From Bacteroidales bacterium (GTDB lineage: Bacteria; Bacteroidota; Bacteroidia; Bacteroidales; Muribaculaceae): a stretch of 49,065 nucleotides of DNA. The stretch is from assembly GCA_014800605.1 (NCBI GenBank), contig JAAVFS010000072.1, positions 1 through 49,065 of the forward strand, given 5' to 3'. The notes beneath the pieces were generated by a model. It was not told the origin of the DNA. It saw only the letters and a list, made by a program, of their open reading frames with translations, and did not search any database. Made by a program: the position numbers and the translations under genes. Below, in pieces: positions 9,010 to 18,878 of the stretch (the first letter of the stretch is position 1; every line of letters starts with the position of its first letter).

Positions 9010-10370
9010 ACTGCGGGTAGACTGGTTCCGTTGAGTTTGCGGTAGAGGTCAAGGGCATAGACGTCGGTCATGGCCGAGACATGGTCAAGCACGGCCTGGA
9101 TGCGGCCATAGAGTGTGGGAGCGGCTACGTCATACTGGCGCGGCACCTTGGCCAGCAGTAGTCGCGAATAGTTGAGGTCGGGGAAGCGGACTGCATGTAT
9201 CAGCTTGTCAAGCAGGAAGTTGATGATGCGGTTGCCGGCCAGCTCGATATCGACTACGTCGCCGGCTGAGTAGAGGCGGTCCCAGGATAGGGCGTTGCAG
9301 GCCTGATAGGCGCGACGCTCGGTCTCGGGTATGGCCTGGATGAGGGTGCCGCGGAAGGTGCCGTCGAGGATCTCGCTTTCATGCGCGACGAAAGCCTCGG
9401 CGCATCGGCTGACGAGCTGAGAGATGACGCATGAGCGCAGGTAGGCTACCTGCTCGTTGGGATCCTCGATGTCGGCGATGGTCTCTTTGTGCCGGGCAAG
9501 CGCTTCGCCTGAGAAGTAATCGAGCAGCAGTGGTATGACCTCTGAGGTGGGGAGTATCTTGAGCTTGTGGGCATCCTCGATGTCCATTATCTCATAGCAG
9601 ATGTCGTCGGCGGCCTCGACTATGTAGACGAGCGGATGGCGGGCATAGCTGACTGTGCCGTCAGGGCGCTCGCGGCGGAGCATGCCGAGGGTGTCGGCGA
9701 TGCGTATGAAGTCGTCCTGCTCGCTGGCGAAGAATCCAAACTTGCCGTTGGGTGAGATGGTCGATTCGTAGGGGTATTTGACGATAGAGGCGAGTGTTGA
9801 GTAGGTCATGCCGAATCCGCCGTGGCGACGTCCCTTGAAGCGATGGGTGAGCACGCGCAGCGAGTTGGCATTGCCTTCGAATGATACCAGGTCGCACCAC
9901 TCGCGCTCGGTCAGGTCGGCGCGAAGCTCTGCGCCCGCACCCTCTGAGAAGAATGTCGAGATGGCTTTCTCGCCCGAGTGGCCGAACGGGGGATTGCCCA
10001 GGTCGTGGGCAAGGCAAGCTGCGGCGACTATCTCGCCGATAGATGTCAGCGCCTCTCCGTCGGGGGTGCCGGCATAGCGTGGAGCGAGCGCATGGCTGAT
10101 CTCGGCTGCTATCGAGCGGCCTACTGAGGAGACTTCGAGGCTGTGGGTCAATCGGTTGTGTACGAAGATACTGCCCGGCAGCGGGAAGACCTGGGTCTTA
10201 TTCTGCAGGCGGCGGAAAGGGGATGAGAAGACGAGGCGGTCATAGTCGCGGCGGAAGTCGCTTCTGACGCCCCCTTTAGTGTCGACCGTGTCTTCATGGC
10301 CGAAGCGCTTGTCATTGATGAGGCGCTCCCAGGTCATGGCCGTGGCGGCTGGCTTACTCGGCGTTTTCAT
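9006..10370 (-). CDS. dgt: Deoxyguanosinetriphosphate triphosphohydrolase (dGTPase)
   Basis: 'DYDRLVFSSPFRRLQNKTQVFPL', 'RLTHSLEVSSVGRS', HD motif 'ACLAHDLGNPPFGHSGE'. Confidence 0.95.
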   Translation of the reverse strand: MKTPSKPAATAMTWERLINDKRFGHEDTVDTKGGVRSDFRRDYDRLVFSSPFRRLQNKTQVFPLPGSIFVHNRLTHSLEVSSVGRSIAAEISHALAPRYAGTPDGEALTSIGEIVAAACLAHDLGNPPFGHSGEKAISTFFSEGAGAELRADLTEREWCDLVSFEGNANSLRVLTHRFKGRRHGGFGMTYSTLASIVKYPYESTISPNGKFGFFASEQDDFIRIADTLGMLRRERPDGTVSYARHPLVYIVEAADDICYEIMDIEDAHKLKILPTSEVIPLLLDYFSGEALARHKETIADIEDPNEQVAYLRSCVISQLVSRCAEAFVAHESEILDGTFRGTLIQAIPETERRAYQACNALSWDRLYSAGDVVDIELAGNRIINFLLDKLIHAVRFPDLNYSRLLLAKVPRQYDVAAPTLYGRIQAVLDHVSAMTDVYALDLYRKLNGTSLPAV

Positions 10371-11583
10371 CTATGTCGTCGTATTTCTGATAGAGGAAGT
10401 CGTTGTAGGGGAAGCGCTGGAGATGTATCTCGCGGGCCTTCTCGTAGAGCAGGTGCTTGAGCTCGTCGATGTTGCGGCCTGTCTTGGCTGAGATGAAGAC
10501 GCAATTGTCGTGCATCTTGGCCATCCATGTCTCCTTGAGCTCCTCGAGCGGGATGTTCTCGCGCTTGCGGGGTGTCAGGTCGTCGGCGTCCTTGGGCTTG
10601 TAGGAGAAAGCGTCGATTTTGTTGAAAACCATAATCATAGGTTTTTCGGCGCTGCCGCAGATGTCGCGGAGGGTCTTGTTGACGACTTCGATCTGCTCTT
10701 CGAAGTTGGGATGGCTGATGTCGACCACATGTACGAGGAGGTCGGCCTCGCGCACTTCGTCGAGGGTCGACTTGAAGGAGTCGACGAGGTGGGTCGGGAG
10801 CTTGCGGATGAAGCCGACGGTGTCGGTCAGCAGGAAGGGAAGGTTGTCGATGATGACCTTGCGTACAGTGGTATCAAGGGTGGCGAAGAGCTTGTTTTCA
10901 GCGAATACTTCGCTCTTGCTCAGCAGGTTCATCAGTGTCGACTTGCCTACGTTGGTATAACCCACGAGGGCTACGCGGGTCAGCTTGCCGCGATTCTTGC
11001 GCTGGATCGACTTCTGCTTGTCGAGGTCGCGGAGCTCGGCTTTGAGGCGGGAGATCTTGTCGAGGATGATGCGTCGGTCTGTCTCGATCTGAGTCTCACC
11101 CGGGCCACGCATGCCGATACCGCCTCGCTGACGCTCAAGGTGGGTCCAGAGTCGGGTGAGTCGCGGCAGCAGGTATTGATATTGAGCGAGTTCTACCTGG
11201 GTGCGGGCGCTCGCTGTCTGGGCTCTGCGGGCGAAGATGTCGAGGATCAGGCTCGTGCGGTCGAGAATCTTGACCTGGAGCTCGCGCTCGATATTGGAGA
11301 CTTGCTTTGTGGTCAGGTCATCGTCGAATATGACCATACCGATTTCATTTTCTTCGATATAGGTCTTGATTTCGTCGAGTTTGCCCTTGCCGACGAATGT
11401 GCGCGGGTTGGGGTAGTCGAGTTTCTGGATGAAGCGTTTGACGGTGACAGCGCCGGCGGTATCGGCGAGGAATGCGAGTTCGTCGAGGTATTCGTTGACT
11501 TTTTCCTCCGACTGGTCGCGTGTGACGAGTCCGACGAGAACGGTGCGTTCGGTGGTTTCCTGACTTATTACAAATTCTTTCAT
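10354..11583 (-). CDS. hflX: GTPase HflX
   Basis: 'RGPGETQIETDRRIILDKISRLKAEL', G1 'GYTNVGKSTLMN', 'DTVGFIRKLPTHLVDSFKSTLDE'. Confidence 0.96.
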   Translation of the reverse strand: MKEFVISQETTERTVLVGLVTRDQSEEKVNEYLDELAFLADTAGAVTVKRFIQKLDYPNPRTFVGKGKLDEIKTYIEENEIGMVIFDDDLTTKQVSNIERELQVKILDRTSLILDIFARRAQTASARTQVELAQYQYLLPRLTRLWTHLERQRGGIGMRGPGETQIETDRRIILDKISRLKAELRDLDKQKSIQRKNRGKLTRVALVGYTNVGKSTLMNLLSKSEVFAENKLFATLDTTVRKVIIDNLPFLLTDTVGFIRKLPTHLVDSFKSTLDEVREADLLVHVVDISHPNFEEQIEVVNKTLRDICGSAEKPMIMVFNKIDAFSYKPKDADDLTPRKRENIPLEELKETWMAKMHDNCVFISAKTGRNIDELKHLLYEKAREIHLQRFPYNDFLYQKYDDIDENAE

Positions 11584-11717
11584 TAGGCGAAAGTCTACAA
11601 GATTAAACGTTATGAGTTAAAAGCGGGAGTCGCTGAAGGCGCTCTAAGAGATGTTAGACGTCGAACCGTTATCAGTTCTATATTTAAACGCTTATCGGGG
11701 GCAAAAAGATGTGTCGG

Positions 11718-13055
11718 TTATTTGGATGAGTTGAGAAATCTCAGCGGAGCGGCCGATGAGCGGTGGGCTACGGAGCCGTTGTCAAAAGCCTTTTTGCCGT
11801 TGACCCAGGTGGTGATGACCTTGTAGTGGGTCTGCATCCCGGCGTAGGGGGTCCAGCCGCATTTAGAGATGACGTCGGCATCGGTGATGGTGATCGGCTC
11901 GCGGAGACGTCTGACTCTGACGATGTCGGCATGGAATCCGGCCAGGAGAAATCCGCGGTTGGCGATGCCGAAGATGCGTGCCGGATTCTCGCTCATCAGC
12001 GCGGCTACGCGCTCGGGGCGGCCGTCGAGGAGCTCGAGCATCACCGGCAGGGAGAATTGTATGCCGGGCATGCCTGAGGCGGCTGTCAGCAGGTCCCCCT
12101 CCTTGTCGGCGGGGAGATGTGGCGCATGGTCGGTGGCAATGGTGTCGATGGTGCCGTCGGCAACACCGCGCACGAGGGCGATGCGGTCGGCCTGCGACTT
12201 GATGGACGGGTTGCATTTGATTCGGCTGCCGAGGCGGTCCATGTCGGCGTCGGTGAAGAGCAGATAGTGGGGGCAGGTCTCGGCGGTGATGTTGCGGTCG
12301 CCGCCGAGGAGGGTGAGTTCCTCGGCCGTGGAGAGGTGGAGCAGGTGGAGCCGGGTGCCGTAGCGGCGTGCGAGCTCGATGGCGCGGCGCGAAGCCTTGA
12401 CGCACGCCTCGGCGGGACGGAGCGACGAGTGGAGCCGGACAGGGAGCGGACGCCCGGCGGCCAGGTCGGTGAGCTCCTGACGGCGTCGGTTGATAGTCTC
12501 CTCATCCTCAGCGTGTACGGCTATGATGGCCGGGGCGGAGGCAAAGAGCTGCTCGAGTGTGGAGGCATTGTCGACGAGCATATTGCCGGTCGAGGAGCCC
12601 AGGAAGAGCTTGATGCCGGGGACGCGGGTATAGTCCACGGTCAGGAGGGTCGGGAGATTGTCATTGGTAGCCGCTATGAAGAAGGCATAGTTGGCCATCG
12701 AGACCTCTGCGGCGCGCTCCATCTTGGCTTCCCAGTCGGCCGTGGTCACAGTGGCCGGTCGGGTATTTGGCATGTCGATATAGGATGTCACTCCTCCGGC
12801 CACTGCGGCACGGCTCTCCGAGGCGATGTCGCCCTTGGCTGTGAGCCCCGGGTCACGGAAGTGGACGTGAGTGTCGATGGCGCCGGGCATCAGCATGTCG
12901 CCCTCGCAGTCGATGGCTTCGTCGGCCAGTCGGGAGAGCTCTCCGGGAACCGGACCCGCGCCTATGGCTGCGATATGTGCGTCTTTGATGAGGATGTAGC
13001 CGTCAGAGCATTCGGCGCCGGTGACTATTTTTGCGTTATGTAATAATGTGAGCAT
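11718..13055 (-). CDS. pyrC: Dihydroorotase
   Basis: 'GAIDTHVHFRDPGLTAKGDI', 'GVTSYIDMPNT', 'GIKLFLGSSTGNML', 'IATDHAPH'. Confidence 0.92.
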   Translation of the reverse strand: MLTLLHNAKIVTGAECSDGYILIKDAHIAAIGAGPVPGELSRLADEAIDCEGDMLMPGAIDTHVHFRDPGLTAKGDIASESRAAVAGGVTSYIDMPNTRPATVTTADWEAKMERAAEVSMANYAFFIAATNDNLPTLLTVDYTRVPGIKLFLGSSTGNMLVDNASTLEQLFASAPAIIAVHAEDEETINRRRQELTDLAAGRPLPVRLHSSLRPAEACVKASRRAIELARRYGTRLHLLHLSTAEELTLLGGDRNITAETCPHYLLFTDADMDRLGSRIKCNPSIKSQADRIALVRGVADGTIDTIATDHAPHLPADKEGDLLTAASGMPGIQFSLPVMLELLDGRPERVAALMSENPARIFGIANRGFLLAGFHADIVRVRRLREPITITDADVISKCGWTPYAGMQTHYKVITTWVNGKKAFDNGSVAHRSSAAPLRFLNSSK

Positions 13056-13062
13056 GGAGGGG

Positions 13063-13827
13063 TTATTCTACAGGTTTAGGGTATTTGCGAAACCAGCTTG
13101 ACATCTTCAGTTTCAGCACTCCGAAGACGGCCTCACCAAAGATGCCGCTGCTCATCTTGCTCTGCCCGAGGACGCGATTGACAAAGATGATGGGGACCTC
13201 GACTACCTTGAATCCGCATTTATGGGCGGTAAACTTCATCTCGATCTGGAATGCGTAGCCTTTGAAGCGTATCTTGTCGAGTTCGATAGTGGCGAGGACG
13301 CGGCGGCGATAGCAGACAAACCCGGCGGTGGTGTCGCGCACCTTCATGCGGGTGACCATGCGCACATATTTCGATGCGTAGTAGCTCATGAGCACACGTC
13401 CCATCGGCCAGTTGACGACATTGACTCCCGTGATATAGCGCGAGCCGATGGCAAGGTCGGCTCCATCTTCTGAGCAGGCCTTGTAGAGTGCCATCAGGTC
13501 GTTGGGGTTGTGGGAGAAGTCGGCGTCCATCTCAAATATATACTCGTAGCCGGCGTCGAGGGCGTAGTGGAATCCGGCGATATAGGCTGTGCCGAGTCCG
13601 AGCTTGCCTTCGCGCTCGATGATGTCGACGCGGCCCGGATAGAGCTGCATCCGGCCTTTGACGATGCCGGCTGTTCCGTCGGGTGATCCATCGTCGATTA
13701 CGAGGACATTCATGGGGTGTGGCAGAGCCATGACGGCGTCGATGATAGCCGCAGCATTTTCGCACTCGTTGTACATCGGGATGATGACAAGACAATCGGA
13801 GGAGGGTGTGGGGCGCGTCGTAGTCAT
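13063..13827 (-). CDS. Polyprenol monophosphomannose synthase-like GT2 glycosyltransferase
   Basis: 'IPMYNECENAAAIIDAV', 'VLVIDDGSPDGTA', 'EMDADFSHNPNDL', 'SRYITGVNVVNWPMGRVLMSYYASKYVRMV'. Confidence 0.92.
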   Translation of the reverse strand: MTTTRPTPSSDCLVIIPMYNECENAAAIIDAVMALPHPMNVLVIDDGSPDGTAGIVKGRMQLYPGRVDIIEREGKLGLGTAYIAGFHYALDAGYEYIFEMDADFSHNPNDLMALYKACSEDGADLAIGSRYITGVNVVNWPMGRVLMSYYASKYVRMVTRMKVRDTTAGFVCYRRRVLATIELDKIRFKGYAFQIEMKFTAHKCGFKVVEVPIIFVNRVLGQSKMSSGIFGEAVFGVLKLKMSSWFRKYPKPVE

Positions 13828-13866
13828 GAGTGGAGTTTATAGTGATTGTATCTGATTAATAGATGA

Positions 13867-14934
13867 TTAAAGTAGGGCGGGCGCGAGGTAGCGGGCAAGG
13901 AGGTAGCCGCCGCCAAGGAGCCATATATAAATAATGAATGCGAGTACAAAAGGTTTGGCACCGGCTTTCTTGAATTTGTCGATCGAGGTCTCGGCGCCGA
14001 GTGCGGCCATCGCCATGGTCAGCAGGAAGGTGTCGACATAGTTGATCACGTCGACTACGCTTTCAGGGAGGCCGCAGGGGGTGGAGAGGGTATTGAGGTA
14101 GGTGGAGAGGGAGTTGATGGCTATCACCAGGAGGAAGCCGAAGGCAAACCATGGGATGGCAACCCGGCCTTTGCCGGCATTTCCGCCATCGGCTTTGGGG
14201 CGGCGGGCTGCCCAGACGCCGAGGATCAGCAGGACGGGAACGAGCATCATCACGCGTATCATCTTGACGATGACGGTGGTAGAGGCGATGTCATCGCCCA
14301 TGGCATTGCCGGCACCGACGGCGTGGGCCACTTCGTGAAGGGTCGAACCGCCGTAGATGCCCATCTCGGTGGGGGTCAGATGGAGGGCACCGGTGCGATA
14401 GAGGATGGGGTAGATAAACATTGACAGGGTTCCGAAGATCACCACGGTAGCAACGGCGACGGCTGTCTTGTAGGGCTTGGTGCGGAGGGTGGCTTCAGCG
14501 CCGAGTACGGCGGCTGCACCGCAGATGCCGCTGCCGACGGAGGTCAGCATGGCTGTCTCGCGGTCCATCTTGAGGAGCCGGCTGCCGATGAGATAGCCGC
14601 CGATGATGGTGACGGTCACGATGATGGCATCAATAGCTATTCCGGCCACGCCGACGGCTGCAATATCCTGAAATGTAAGGCGGAAGCCGTAGAATATGAT
14701 ACCGATACGCAGCAGGCGCTTGGAGCAGAACTGGATGCCGGGGACCCATGTCTCGGGCAGGTGATTGCGCAGGGAGTTGGCGTAGAGCATGCCGAGGATG
14801 ATGCCGATGATCATCGGGCTGAATGATATGTCGGTAAAGAATTTTGCGCTACCGATATAGAAGGCTGCACATGCGAAGAGGGCGATGAGCAGAATGCCGT
14901 GGAGCATGCTGCTGCGTTGGTCTGATAGCTTCAT
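13867..14934 (-). CDS. YeiH family (UPF0324) putative sulfate exporter
   Basis: Multi-TM protein with 'FYGFRLTFQDI', 'GSGICGAAAVLGAEATL', 'GIYGGSTLHEVAHAVGAG'. Confidence 0.9.
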   Translation of the reverse strand: MKLSDQRSSMLHGILLIALFACAAFYIGSAKFFTDISFSPMIIGIILGMLYANSLRNHLPETWVPGIQFCSKRLLRIGIIFYGFRLTFQDIAAVGVAGIAIDAIIVTVTIIGGYLIGSRLLKMDRETAMLTSVGSGICGAAAVLGAEATLRTKPYKTAVAVATVVIFGTLSMFIYPILYRTGALHLTPTEMGIYGGSTLHEVAHAVGAGNAMGDDIASTTVIVKMIRVMMLVPVLLILGVWAARRPKADGGNAGKGRVAIPWFAFGFLLVIAINSLSTYLNTLSTPCGLPESVVDVINYVDTFLLTMAMAALGAETSIDKFKKAGAKPFVLAFIIYIWLLGGGYLLARYLAPALL

Positions 14935-14969
14935 TGTGGGTGGTTATGAGTCTGTTATGTGGTTATGAG

Positions 14970-17900
14970 TTATTTGATTACTACTATTTCGGCCGGGGTG
15001 GCATTGCCGACAGTGCGGTCATGTGTGAGCCACGCATGGATGGTGTAGTGTCCGTCGGCGACGGGTTGACCCTCGGCGTCGCAGCAGTCCCAGACGAAGG
15101 GGAATGTAGGGTCGGTGACTGTCTTGACTGTGTTGCCGTGGCGGTCTATGATGGAGAGTCGACCCCCGGGTTCAGTCGGGAAATCGTGGCTGAGGTCGAT
15201 GGTCACGTTTTCGGAGGCTACGGGGCGGTCGGCGGTGAGGGTGCCGGTCCGGATGTCGCTGACTACGTTGAAGCGGAATGAGGCTTTGGCGGAGCGTCCC
15301 GAATTGTCAGCGATGTAGAGCGTGGCGGTGTGGCGTCCCGGGGCGAGGGGCTCCGGCGTGAAGTCGAGGGATCCTGAGCCGTCGCTGCCGCAGGAGGCTA
15401 TGGAGCTGAGCGATGTGCGCCTACCGTCGATTGCGATATAGGAGGTGCCGGCCACTCCGAGCTTGGAGAGCGAGTAGGGGGTGAGCCACTCGGCATGGAG
15501 CGATGGGCGGGAGTCGGTGGCGACTCCATCGGCGCTCTCTGTGCCGTCGATGCTGAAGAGGGTGATTGAGGGGGCTTCAGGGAGTGACGGCGAGTCAGGG
15601 AGCGATGTGTCGATGGTCACATCGCTGAGGGTTATGGCGGCGAGGTCGTGAGAGTTGTCGCGGAAGGCTGCGAGATGGAGCTCAAAGCCTGGCCCGGGAT
15701 CTTTGACGACTGGCATGTCGAAGTTGAAGTCAAACTGTCCGTCGGTGACGGTTGCTCTGACGGTAGCCAGCAGCTGGCCGTCGTTGGGCACGGCGCGGAG
15801 TGTGTCAGACGACGCATGTTGCTGAGTAGTAATCATCTTCATCGGGGCATACAGGTCGGCGATCAGGGTGCCGTTGAAGTCGCGGTCGATGGAGCCGTCG
15901 GGACGGCATACCGTGCCTGAGATGCGATTGTCGGATGCGAGAGGGGTCAGAGTCAGCGATTTGCTTTCAGTCGTTAAGGTATGGGTATAGGTGTAGACCG
16001 GTAGCGAAGGGTCGCCAATGTAGCTGTAGCAGAGGGTATTGAAGATGTATTCGTCAGATTTGTCGCTTTTTATTTTGTTGTAGGCGAGGCGGAAGACGTC
16101 GCCAAGCGTTGAGGTGGGATCGGCTGAGAAATAGTTTTCGATCACAGCGAGGTGGAGGTGCTGGTTGTAGGACATGTTGACCTCGCGGCAGGAGGCGACG
16201 GCGGCTATTGCTCCGCCATCGGGGTTGAGGACGAAGGAGTGGCCGATGCCCTGGCGACCCAGATCGAACGGATAGGAGTCGCAGGTGGCGAGCATGACGA
16301 ATGGCAGGTCGGTGATGGGGGTCGAGGCTATCAGGCGACGGTTCCAGAGCGGGGCTGAGCCTATGGATACCTCGTTGCCGTGGCCGCAATAGGTCATGAG
16401 GCCGACGCCGGCGCGGAGCTGATCGGCTATGAGCTGATTGTGGATCTTTGGGTTGTTGTCTTTGTAGAAGTAAGACTGGTCGTAGTCGCGGAAGATGTGT
16501 GTCCCTGGGGCTACGGAGTCGATGAACTGGCCGATCTCAATGGCCTGAAGGGTGTGGCCGCTCTTGTTGCCTCGGTCGCTGACGGAGATTACCCGCGAGC
16601 GGACATCCGTCTTGGCCGGACAGGTCAGATAGCGCTCGACTTTCCGGATATAGGCGGATGCTTCAGCGCTGTTGGAGGCCGGGATTCGCCCGACGTTGAC
16701 ATCCATGGCTGAGGACATCGGCGACATGGAGCCGTCGGCCATCACGCCGTAGAAGCTGTCGGTGCTGTAGGCTTGAGCCTTATTGAACTGATTGCTAATG
16801 TCTTCTGTGGGAAATGTCGGCAGATACGTGGAGATGTCGGGGACGAAGGTGGCGTCAATGCCGCGAGGGTTGACGTAGCTCGTGCCGAGCAGGATGATGT
16901 CGTGCAGCTTGCCTGGCCGGCGGTCGTAGAGCATCTTGGCAAAGCGGCGGATGGCGTCGGCCGAGGGGGTGCCGGAGGAGAATTCGTTGAAAATGGAGAT
17001 ATGGTCGGCCACAAGGACGTCCAGCTGCTGGTGGGTGCGGTGGAGCCGTGCGAGCTTTTCAGCTTCCACCAACAGTGCAGGGGTGGTGACGATGAGCAGG
17101 TCGGGGGTGGCCGCGGAGTGTAAATCGGAGTTGGCCGTTTCGCCGATGATTTCGACGCTGTTGAGCTGATAGTCAGGCTTGAATGCTATGAATCGACTCA
17201 GCGATCCGGCGCCGCGAGCCGTTTTGTTGATGGCTATGGCCGACGACTCGCTGTCGGCGTTGACGGCGAGTCTGACGGGGGCCGAGGCTGTCGTCAGATC
17301 CCAGACTTCGAGGGGAGCAGAGGTGGTGACATTGGTGAAGCGCAACGGCTCGCCGGCGCCCATCTTGCCTACGTTGTAGAATATCATCTGCGACTGATCG
17401 TCGGTGAAGTCGGTCAGCCGGTAAAAGAGCATAGCGAAATAGTTGGCCGCGGCGAAGTCGAAGTCGTCGGTGCGCACTGTCAGGGCGACTTCGGCCTGAC
17501 AGTCGGAGGTGAGCTGCTGTACGGTCGCTTTGTCGTCGAAACTGTAGGTATAGAGCTTTGTCGACTCGCTCTTGACCGAGGATGTGTTGATGGCGTTCGG
17601 ATAGCTGAACGAAATCTTGCCTCCTTCGGTGGAATTAGCTGCTGCGTAGCTTACGTGGTAGGAGGGTAGTTGGGTCGGATCGGGGCGCATGACCTCGAAT
17701 GAGTGGGTGAGGCGGTGGCGGGGGAGTGTCGAGAGGTTTTCGCTCAGGATGATAGTGCCGAATCCTGTGTGGTAGCGGTCCATGTATTTGTGCATCAGCA
17801 GGGTGAGGACCGACCTGCGCGGCTCTCCCGGGGCCGGGGGAGTGGTGTCTGTCTGCGGGCGGACGGGAGAGTCGGTCTCATGCAGGAAGTAGTAGCCGTA

Positions 17901-18314
17901 GAGCGAGGACGGGTTCTGGCGGTAGGCCGGCGTGGGCTTGTCTGAGCCGGTCACGCCGATGCCGCAACGCTCGCCGGCTTCGGCATAGAATATCAGCTTG
18001 CCGTCGTCGGTGCATATCGAGGGGATGGGAGGGAGGTCGTCGGGCTTGGCGGCGGTCAGCGCATGGTCGGCGATGTCGACGGAGCTGAATCCGTAGACAC
18101 CGACACGCTGCGGGTCGGTAAAGCCGGCTTCGGCAAGCTCGGCGGCAGTGATCTGCTGCATGCCGGCTTCGGCGACTTTGATCTTGACCCAGCGGCCTGA
18201 GGCGAGGGCTGATGAGGTGGCGTAGCTGCCGGGAGGCAATGCCGAGGCAGCCAGCGTGGCCGAGAGCGCCAGGGAGGTGAGTGTGGTCTTTAGTGTATGT
18301 AAGGTAAAGGTCAT
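14970..18314 (-). CDS. porU: Type IX secretion system sortase PorU (C25 gingipain-like)
   Basis: Peptidase C25 signatures 'LMTYCGHGNEVSIGSAPLWN' and 'PFVMLATCDSYPFD'; overall architecture and size (1114 aa) fit PorU. Confidence 0.88.
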   Translation of the reverse strand: MTFTLHTLKTTLTSLALSATLAASALPPGSYATSSALASGRWVKIKVAEAGMQQITAAELAEAGFTDPQRVGVYGFSSVDIADHALTAAKPDDLPPIPSICTDDGKLIFYAEAGERCGIGVTGSDKPTPAYRQNPSSLYGYYFLHETDSPVRPQTDTTPPAPGEPRRSVLTLLMHKYMDRYHTGFGTIILSENLSTLPRHRLTHSFEVMRPDPTQLPSYHVSYAAANSTEGGKISFSYPNAINTSSVKSESTKLYTYSFDDKATVQQLTSDCQAEVALTVRTDDFDFAAANYFAMLFYRLTDFTDDQSQMIFYNVGKMGAGEPLRFTNVTTSAPLEVWDLTTASAPVRLAVNADSESSAIAINKTARGAGSLSRFIAFKPDYQLNSVEIIGETANSDLHSAATPDLLIVTTPALLVEAEKLARLHRTHQQLDVLVADHISIFNEFSSGTPSADAIRRFAKMLYDRRPGKLHDIILLGTSYVNPRGIDATFVPDISTYLPTFPTEDISNQFNKAQAYSTDSFYGVMADGSMSPMSSAMDVNVGRIPASNSAEASAYIRKVERYLTCPAKTDVRSRVISVSDRGNKSGHTLQAIEIGQFIDSVAPGTHIFRDYDQSYFYKDNNPKIHNQLIADQLRAGVGLMTYCGHGNEVSIGSAPLWNRRLIASTPITDLPFVMLATCDSYPFDLGRQGIGHSFVLNPDGGAIAAVASCREVNMSYNQHLHLAVIENYFSADPTSTLGDVFRLAYNKIKSDKSDEYIFNTLCYSYIGDPSLPVYTYTHTLTTESKSLTLTPLASDNRISGTVCRPDGSIDRDFNGTLIADLYAPMKMITTQQHASSDTLRAVPNDGQLLATVRATVTDGQFDFNFDMPVVKDPGPGFELHLAAFRDNSHDLAAITLSDVTIDTSLPDSPSLPEAPSITLFSIDGTESADGVATDSRPSLHAEWLTPYSLSKLGVAGTSYIAIDGRRTSLSSIASCGSDGSGSLDFTPEPLAPGRHTATLYIADNSGRSAKASFRFNVVSDIRTGTLTADRPVASENVTIDLSHDFPTEPGGRLSIIDRHGNTVKTVTDPTFPFVWDCCDAEGQPVADGHYTIHAWLTHDRTVGNATPAEIVVIK

Positions 18315-18321
18315 GTGTGTG

Positions 18322-18873
18322 CTATTTTATCTTGAAGTTCAGACACTCGGAGCCGTTGAGTGTCAGGCGGAGAGATGTGTCGATTTGGGGCGTGCGGATG
18401 AAGCCGTCGATGTCGCCGGCCACAATGATGTCGCCTGTCTTGAGCATGAAGTATTGGCTCAGATGCTCTACCAGATTGTCGACTGCCTCGCGGTCAAACG
18501 GTAGCGTGAGGTCAGCATCACCTCCTATGGTGATCGCTTCCGGGGCACCGTCGCCAAGGGGCATCCACTCGCCTACGACGGCCGAGGAGTCGAAGGCTGT
18601 CATAGTGGCTGTAGCCGGCAGTCTGAGGTTGGCGGGGCGGAGGCGGGCGATGAGAGTGGCGGCGTCGTAGTAGCGGTGGGCGAATCGGGCAGAGATAAAC
18701 TTGCCGAGCCTGACGATTCGGATGGCTATGCCTGTGGTCAGCCTCCACTCCGAGGAGTGGGGCGGGAGAAAGAGCGGATGGAAATTGCGCGAAAGCGACG
18801 AGTCGACCAGCAGGCTGACGTCGGTCGGCTCGCCGGGAGTCCATATCGGGTTCTCGCAATAGAGTATCTTCAT
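18322..18873 (-). CDS. Fumarylacetoacetate hydrolase (FAH)-family-like protein, probably catalytically inactive
   Basis: Family-like segments 'GKFISARFAHRYYDAATL', 'FDSSAVVGEW', 'LSQYFMLKTGDIIVAG'; expected acidic metal ligands not seen. Confidence 0.6.
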   Translation of the reverse strand: MKILYCENPIWTPGEPTDVSLLVDSSLSRNFHPLFLPPHSSEWRLTTGIAIRIVRLGKFISARFAHRYYDAATLIARLRPANLRLPATATMTAFDSSAVVGEWMPLGDGAPEAITIGGDADLTLPFDREAVDNLVEHLSQYFMLKTGDIIVAGDIDGFIRTPQIDTSLRLTLNGSECLNFKIK

Positions 18874-18878
18874 TGGGG

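Noticed and set aside
10510-11586. 358-aa + strand ORF in the track
   Set aside because: Fully antisense to hflX, which has all HflX motifs; a high-GC shadow ORF.
12117-13043. 308-aa + strand ORF
   Set aside because: Antisense to dihydroorotase; no recognisable domain; composition typical of shadow ORFs.
14970-18314. Possibility that the C25 protein is a secreted gingipain-type virulence protease
   Set aside because: Size and domain layout fit the PorU sortase better, and no T9SS C-terminal sorting domain was seen.
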